From Fodinibacter sp963747405 (GTDB taxonomy: Bacteria; Actinomycetota; Actinomycetes; Actinomycetales; Dermatophilaceae): a stretch of 64,000 nt of DNA. The notes beneath the pieces were generated by a model. That model was not told the DNA's origin. It worked only from the letters and a program-made list of their open reading frames with translations, and did not search any database. The position numbers were made by a program, and so were the translations under genes. The stretch is taken from the NCBI GenBank assembly GCA_963747405.1, contig CAVVFG010000005.1:124001-188000 (forward strand). The letters run 5' to 3'. Shown here piece by piece: positions 60,998 to 64,000 of the stretch. How positions within the stretch are numbered: the stretch's first letter is position 1; each line of letters starts with the position of its first letter.

Positions 60998-61038
60998 GCA
61001 CGGCCCCTCTCGACGCGGAGCAGGGGTCCGTCCCGTGC
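60998..61038. terminator. Bulged hairpin between convergent genes
   Basis: GGCCCCT (61002-61008) pairs with AGGGGTCC (61022-61029) and ACGG with CCGT around one bulge. It lies right past the OafA-like gene's stop (minus) and can end transcription there. Confidence 0.4.
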
Positions 61039-61039
61039 G

Positions 61040-63217
61040 TCAGCCCGACGAGGGGGCGTCGGCCGCCAGCGCGTGGGTGAGCGCGGGGGCGATGTCGGGC
61101 ACGAGGGTGCGCGCGAACGTGGTCGTGAGGTGTCCGTGGTCGAAATAGGCGATGAGGCCCCCGATGACGACGTGACAGCGCCCGTCGCGGCAGAACCGGT
61201 CGGTGAGGTCGAGACCCGACACCAGGCCCGACGTGTCGGCCTTCGCCGCGGCGAACAGGGGGTCGGGCTCGACCGCCCGGGTCTGCGCGTTGGTGCAGGC
61301 CGAGACGTCGTCGGCGTGCGCCGCGACGCAGTCGGGGGCTGACTTCACGGCTGAGGGGACGTCGCGCAGCACGAGCACCCTGGTGCCGCCGGCCGTGATG
61401 GTGCGCAGCGTGTCGGCGTAAGCGCGCTGTGCGGCGGACGCCTTCTGGCGGCGGGGGACCCCGATGACCTGCTGGAACGTGCGGTCACTCATGACGACGA
61501 GGTCGTAGTCACCGGTGCTCACCGCCCCCACGGCCCACGCGTTCCAGGCGCGGCAGTTCCTGGTGGCCGCGGCCGACCCGAACTCCAGGTCGAGGTCGAC
61601 GGTGTAGCACTGCGACACCAGGTAGGTGTCGAGCCGCCAGCCGCGCCCGTCCGCGACCTGTGCCAGCGCGGGCTCCCAGTGGCCCGCGTGGGAGTTGCCG
61701 AGCAGCGCGACGCTGACCTTGCCGTTGGGGTCGCCGTAGGTGCACACGTTGTGGTCGGTGAACGGGCGGTTCGACCAGCAGCCGTCGTCGTAGACCTCCG
61801 ACTTGTCGGTGCGGGCGACCGCGGGGCTCGACAGCAGCTCGTCACCGCTGACGGAGCTGCAGGCGGGGTCGCGCGTGGCCTGCGCCCCGACGCAGTCGGA
61901 GCTGTCGAGCTTGGCGGCCAGAGCCTGCTGCTCGGCGGCCACCGCTGCGTCCGAGCGCTGGATGACGGCCAGTCCGGCGCTGCCGAGCACGAGGACGCTG
62001 GCCGCGAGGATGGCGAAGCTGCGGGGGAGGCTGGCCGCGAGCACCTTCGAGCGCCGCACCGGGTCCTCGACGAAGCGCTTGGTGAGCGCGGCCACGGCGA
62101 GCACGACGGCGACGGCCCCCAGCTTCTCCACGAGCGTGAGTTCGCGGGCCAGGGCGTAGGGGAGGATGACCACCGCCGGCCAGTGCCAGAGGTAGACCGA
62201 GTACGAGATGTCGCCCAGCACCTGCGAGGGGCGGGCCCGCAGCAGGCCGCGCGGCGACCAGGGCGCCGAGTCGCTGTCAGCCGCGATGACCAGCACCGCC
62301 CCCAGGGTGGGCAGCAGTGCTGCGGTGCCGGGGAACGGCGTCGAGGAGTCGAAGCGCACCGCGGCCCACGCGATCATCGCGAGCCCCACCCAGGCGACCG
62401 CCGAGCGCACCAGCGGCGAGCGCAGCCGCCAGCCGTGGTGCACCGCGAGGGCGAGCACCGATCCGAGCCCGAGCTCCCAGACCCGGGTCGGCGTGACGAA
62501 GTAGGCCGCCTGCGGGTCGGACGAGGTGAGCAGCACCGACGTGGTGAGCGAGGCGGCCGTCACCCCGACCAGGCCGACGGCCCACCACACCTGCGGCCGC
62601 CGGTTGCGCCCGAGGAACGCAAGGGCGGCGATGAGCAGCGGCCACAGGACGTAGAACTGCTCCTCGACCGACAGCGACCAGTAGTGCTGCACCGGGCTGG
62701 GGGCGTTCTCGGCGGAGAGGTAGTCGATGGCCGAGGCGGCCAGCGCCCAGTTCTCGACCGACAGCGCCGACGCGACCGTCTCGCGCGCGACCGTCGGAAG
62801 CATGGTCGACGGCAGCCACACGATCGAGGCCACCAGGGTGACCCCCAGCACGAGGGATGCCGCGGGCAGCAGTCGCCGCACCCGCCGGGCCCAGAACCGC
62901 CCGAGCAGGCGGGGGGTGGTCGGCGGCGAGCGCATCAGGTGGCTGGAGATGAGGAAGCCGGAGATGACGAAGAAGACGTCGACCCCGACATACCCGCCGG
63001 TCAGGGCACGGGGCCAGAAGTGGAAGAGCAGGACGACGAGCACGGCGAGGGCGCGCAGGCCCTGGATGTCGCCGCGCACCGGCTCGCCCACCTGCCGGGT
63101 GGCCCCGGCGTCGGCCCGGGTGGCGGACGGGCCGGGTGCGGCCGGCGTTCCAGCCGTCGGCAGCACGCCCACCGGGCCGTCGGCCGCGGGGGCCGACGAG
63201 GGTGTGACCTGCTCCAC
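61040..63217 (-). CDS. OafA-like acyltransferase with SGNH tail
   Basis: A 725-aa protein. About 11 membrane helices (residues 50-390) form an acyltransferase-3 domain with GLRALAVLVVLLFHFWP (catalytic His in LFHF) and VFFVISGFLIS. The extracytoplasmic SGNH domain follows (about 460-725) with LLGNSHAGHWEPAL (Ser) and the late HLTTTFARTL histidine. This fusion O-acetylates cell-surface glycans. GTG 63217 is chosen because GGAG lies 8 nt upstream; the longer frame begins in promoter sequence. It is divergent from WS/DGAT. Confidence 0.9.
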   Translation of the reverse strand: MEQVTPSSAPAADGPVGVLPTAGTPAAPGPSATRADAGATRQVGEPVRGDIQGLRALAVLVVLLFHFWPRALTGGYVGVDVFFVISGFLISSHLMRSPPTTPRLLGRFWARRVRRLLPAASLVLGVTLVASIVWLPSTMLPTVARETVASALSVENWALAASAIDYLSAENAPSPVQHYWSLSVEEQFYVLWPLLIAALAFLGRNRRPQVWWAVGLVGVTAASLTTSVLLTSSDPQAAYFVTPTRVWELGLGSVLALAVHHGWRLRSPLVRSAVAWVGLAMIAWAAVRFDSSTPFPGTAALLPTLGAVLVIAADSDSAPWSPRGLLRARPSQVLGDISYSVYLWHWPAVVILPYALARELTLVEKLGAVAVVLAVAALTKRFVEDPVRRSKVLAASLPRSFAILAASVLVLGSAGLAVIQRSDAAVAAEQQALAAKLDSSDCVGAQATRDPACSSVSGDELLSSPAVARTDKSEVYDDGCWSNRPFTDHNVCTYGDPNGKVSVALLGNSHAGHWEPALAQVADGRGWRLDTYLVSQCYTVDLDLEFGSAAATRNCRAWNAWAVGAVSTGDYDLVVMSDRTFQQVIGVPRRQKASAAQRAYADTLRTITAGGTRVLVLRDVPSAVKSAPDCVAAHADDVSACTNAQTRAVEPDPLFAAAKADTSGLVSGLDLTDRFCRDGRCHVVIGGLIAYFDHGHLTTTFARTLVPDIAPALTHALAADAPSSG

Positions 63218-63391
63218 CGGTTCTCCTGCGCATGGTCGTCTCGGGTGCCGCTGATGTCCAGGGGCCGGCCGCGACCGGACCAATGCTATGGGGAAGGGCA
63301 GCCATCCCTGAATCCCGCAGAGCCGGATGTCCCCGTGGCGGTCGACCGACCCCGCCGCGTGCTGCCGCGGCCCAGCGCCTACCGTGGAGCC

Positions 63392-64000
63392 GTGGGACCG
63401 ACCACGACGCGGAGGCTGGACCGGGCCAGGCCCGAGGACCTGCTGCAGCTCGCGGTCGACAGGGGTGGCCGGGTCCCGATGGCCATCGGGGCCCTCCTGG
63501 TGCTCGACCCCGAGGGCGGCATCGGAGTCGACGAGGTCTCGGCTGCTGTGCAGAGCCGGTCGGCAGCCGTGCCGAGGTTGCAGCAGCGGCTTTGCCCCAC
63601 ACCGCTGTTCGGCGGCCGGGCGGTCTGGCTGGATGCCGGCAGCGCGGCGGTCGCACGGTGCGTGGACTCGGTCGTGGTCGCCCGTTCACGGACGCCCGCG
63701 GGCGCGTCGGATGCCGTGCCGCCACCGGGCGCCGCTCGGGTGGACCGGGCGCTGCTCGACGCCACCGCCGACCTCGTGCTGACCAGGCTGCCGACCGACG
63801 GCCCGCTCTGGCGGGCCCGGGCGCTGCTGCGACCGGACGGCACCGTCGCGGCGCTCGCCGTCGTCGCCCACCACGTGCTCGCCGACGGGATGGGCGGGCT
63901 CGCCGTCCTGGGAGCGCTCGCCGACGGCCCCGCGAGGGACCCGGCGCAGGAGGTGGGCGTCGGTGCCGAGCCGCACAGCCGCCCGGCGGACGGCGTCGGT
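63392..64000 (+). CDS. WS/DGAT-type acyltransferase, N-terminal 203 codons (window edge)
   Basis: Partial gene. The reading frame begins VGPTTTRRLDRARPEDLLQLAVD and carries HHVLADG (about residues 160-166), the HHxxxDG catalytic motif of wax ester synthase/diacylglycerol acyltransferase enzymes, which make storage triacylglycerols or wax esters from acyl-CoA. GTG 63392 is 6 nt after TACCGT (63380-63385), leaderless; an out-of-frame GTG at 63384 is rejected. The C-terminal half is outside the window, so substrate specificity cannot be judged. Confidence 0.8.
   Translation, partial: MGPTTTRRLDRARPEDLLQLAVDRGGRVPMAIGALLVLDPEGGIGVDEVSAAVQSRSAAVPRLQQRLCPTPLFGGRAVWLDAGSAAVARCVDSVVVARSRTPAGASDAVPPPGAARVDRALLDATADLVLTRLPTDGPLWRARALLRPDGTVAALAVVAHHVLADGMGGLAVLGALADGPARDPAQEVGVGAEPHSRPADGVG

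Overview
This window is a gene-dense stretch of chromosome from a very GC-rich Gram-positive actinobacterium. Coding regions have almost only G or C at third codon positions, GTG starts are common, and the small-protein families (DUF3263, DUF3349, DUF3027, DUF2530) are actinobacterial markers. A Micrococcales member near the Intrasporangiaceae (Janibacter/Phycicoccus/Knoellia-like) is my best guess by inference; no rRNA or other decisive marker is present. I see no tRNA, rRNA, CRISPR array, phage, plasmid or insertion sequence. Both window edges cut genes: katG on the left and a WS/DGAT-type acyltransferase on the right.

Layout. 0-4.2 kb: furA-katG peroxide defence with a FurA-type operator, then a SulP anion transporter and a small conserved protein. 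4.3-9.1 kb: a MalT-like LuxR regulator divergent from a metallo-beta-lactamase-fold alkylsulfatase. 9.1-13.8 kb: DUF2252, a DUF6325/SHOCT/AI-2E operon and a YihY protein. 13.8-15.9 kb: a histidine kinase and a response regulator that converge and overlap. 16-25 kb: metabolism, including gabT with an SDR, MFS, acyl-CoA dehydrogenase, a degenerate kinase-like protein, an SGNH hydrolase and ung. 25.2-27.8 kb: an arsenic cluster, arsR divergent from arsI-acr3-arsC. 27.9-31.6 kb: a DUF4097/PadR pair behind AT-rich palindromes, a HAD phosphatase and a PLP decarboxylase. 31.7-36 kb: DUF3263, DUF3349, PiT phosphate transport with a PHO-box-like repeat, and DedA. 36-37.9 kb: groL behind two CIRCE elements. 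38-44 kb: HAAS protein, PhoD phosphatase, a MacB/FtsX-type ABC exporter and WXG100. 44-53 kb: DUF4031-Nudix, HD hydrolase, DUF2339, and a response regulator/kinase/HtrA operon resembling mprAB-pepD; then HMG-CoA-lyase-like. 53-64 kb: an anchored beta-domain protein, MFS, cold-shock/DUF3027/DUF2530/NCS2, MarR/MFS/tiny membrane ORF, OafA-like acyltransferase and WS/DGAT.

The strongest window-wide signals are not single genes. First, about 18 genes have a TANNNT-like -10 hexamer ending 6 or 7 nt before their start codon, the layout of leaderless mRNAs; this also fixes many GTG starts. Second, the octamer GGATGCCG (or CGGCATCC) occurs about 50 times by eye, roughly ten times the composition expectation, both in genes and between them. 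Third, many promoters carry readable operators: FurA, CIRCE x2, PHO box, twin ArsR sites, PadR palindromes and a MarR site. Together they suggest a region dominated by stress, envelope and metalloid responses. No wholly new multi-gene system is evident.
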